Of a stretch of DNA of 5,948 bases, positions 5,608-5,948 are shown piece by piece. Numbering within the stretch: position 1 is the stretch's first letter; each line of letters opens with the position of its first letter. The DNA lies in NCBI GenBank assembly GCA_004195305.1, contig SDWN01000511.1:1-5948 (forward strand), read 5' to 3'. The translations under genes and the position numbers were made by a program. The DNA comes from Neptunomonas sp. (lineage in GTDB: Bacteria > Pseudomonadota > Gammaproteobacteria > Pseudomonadales > Balneatricaceae). A model generated the notes under the pieces. That model did no database searches. It was not told the origin of the DNA and saw only the letters and a program-made list of their open reading frames with translations.

Positions 5608-5948
5608 CTATTTGTTATGGCAGGACTGACAAACCGCACTGCCATCGTTGGACATCCGCAGGAAGGTCGGATTAAACGTCCCGCCGGGGGTCGGCGCTAC
5701 GCCATGCGGGTCATGGCAGGACGCGCACTCCACCTCGGGGCCATCGCCGGTATCGTAGAAACGAATCTCGTCGCTATCGGCACGGCCATCGCTGTCGGTA
5801 TCATAAAATTGCATCGCGCCATTGGCACTGGTGGCTGTCGGGCCGTTAAAATCATCACCGACACGCCCCACCGGCAAGTTGATGCCGATCGGGTGATCGT
5901 TGGTCATATCGGTGCCGAGCGCCGCGATGGTGAAATCGGGTATGGTAC
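5608..5948 (-). CDS. c-type cytochrome with paired haem motifs (3' part)
   Basis: The last 112 complete codons of a gene that enters from the right edge. Two haem-binding motifs are visible, CASCH (5713-5727) and CQSCH (5617-5631), the latter just before the C-terminal residues NK and the TAG stop. The context ECASCHDPHG and the upstream LGTDMTNDHPIG resemble the doubled-CXXCH, cytochrome c3-like family of periplasmic or outer-membrane multihaem proteins. More haems and a signal peptide would be expected beyond the edge. Between the N-terminal part and CASCH lies DTDSDGRADSDE, which has all acidic positions of an EF-hand calcium loop. The Met codon at 5907 has no ribosome binding site and the frame stays open upstream, so it is internal. 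Likely function is electron transfer; partner and direction are unknown. The NHL lipoprotein gene faces it across the gap. Confidence 0.88.
   Translation of the reverse strand, partial: TIPDFTIAALGTDMTNDHPIGINLPVGRVGDDFNGPTATSANGAMQFYDTDSDGRADSDEIRFYDTGDGPEVECASCHDPHGVAPTPGGTFNPTFLRMSNDGSAVCQSCHNK

Noticed and set aside
5905..5907. ATG at 5907 as the start of the cytochrome gene
   Set aside because: There is no ribosome binding site or signal peptide, and the reading frame continues open to the window edge with family-like residues (FTIAALGTD), so the gene is truncated by the window.

Overview
The window looks like ordinary chromosomal sequence from a gammaproteobacterium. The evidence is a class I glutamine synthetase gene (glnA) transcribed divergently from the ribosome-associated GTPase gene typA/bipA, an arrangement well known from Escherichia coli and relatives. 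Between them lies a sigma-54/NtrC-type control region. The accessory part, an NHL beta-propeller lipoprotein gene facing a paired-haem cytochrome c gene, suggests an organism with periplasmic or outer-membrane respiratory electron transfer. That lifestyle is inferred, and the species cannot be named from this sequence.

Layout. Positions 1-24 hold the first eight codons of an unidentified minus-strand gene with a good ribosome binding site. Positions 25-226 are non-coding and contain two short hairpins on the minus strand, each with GGA in its loop, which resemble CsrA/RsmA sites. A terminator at 227-252 ends glnA (270-1676, minus). Positions 1677-2107 are the divergent control region. It contains a -24/-12 sigma-54 promoter, one near-perfect NtrC dyad and one NtrC half-site, a possible upstream sigma-70 promoter for glnA, and a -10 box for typA. 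typA (2108-3922, plus, GTG start) ends in a strong terminator at 3942-3967. A six-bladed NHL lipoprotein gene follows on the plus strand (best start 4070, stop 5182). Positions 5183-5607 are a gene-free convergent gap with a perfect 18-bp palindrome and a minus-strand terminator. The window closes with the 3' end of a minus-strand c-type cytochrome gene (two CXXCH motifs) that runs off the right edge.

How the genes relate. glnA assimilates ammonium, and its promoter layout implies nitrogen-responsive activation by NtrC. TypA acts on the ribosome under stress or cold and shares only the intergenic region with glnA. The lipoprotein and cytochrome are convergent, so they are not one operon, but both should be exported and may belong to the same electron-transfer locus continuing to the right. 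No mobile element, CRISPR array, tRNA or rRNA was seen. Nothing here is clearly a new system. The observations most worth checking are the GGA-loop hairpins, the EF-hand-like loop with an internal duplication in the cytochrome, and the one-and-a-half-site NtrC arrangement.
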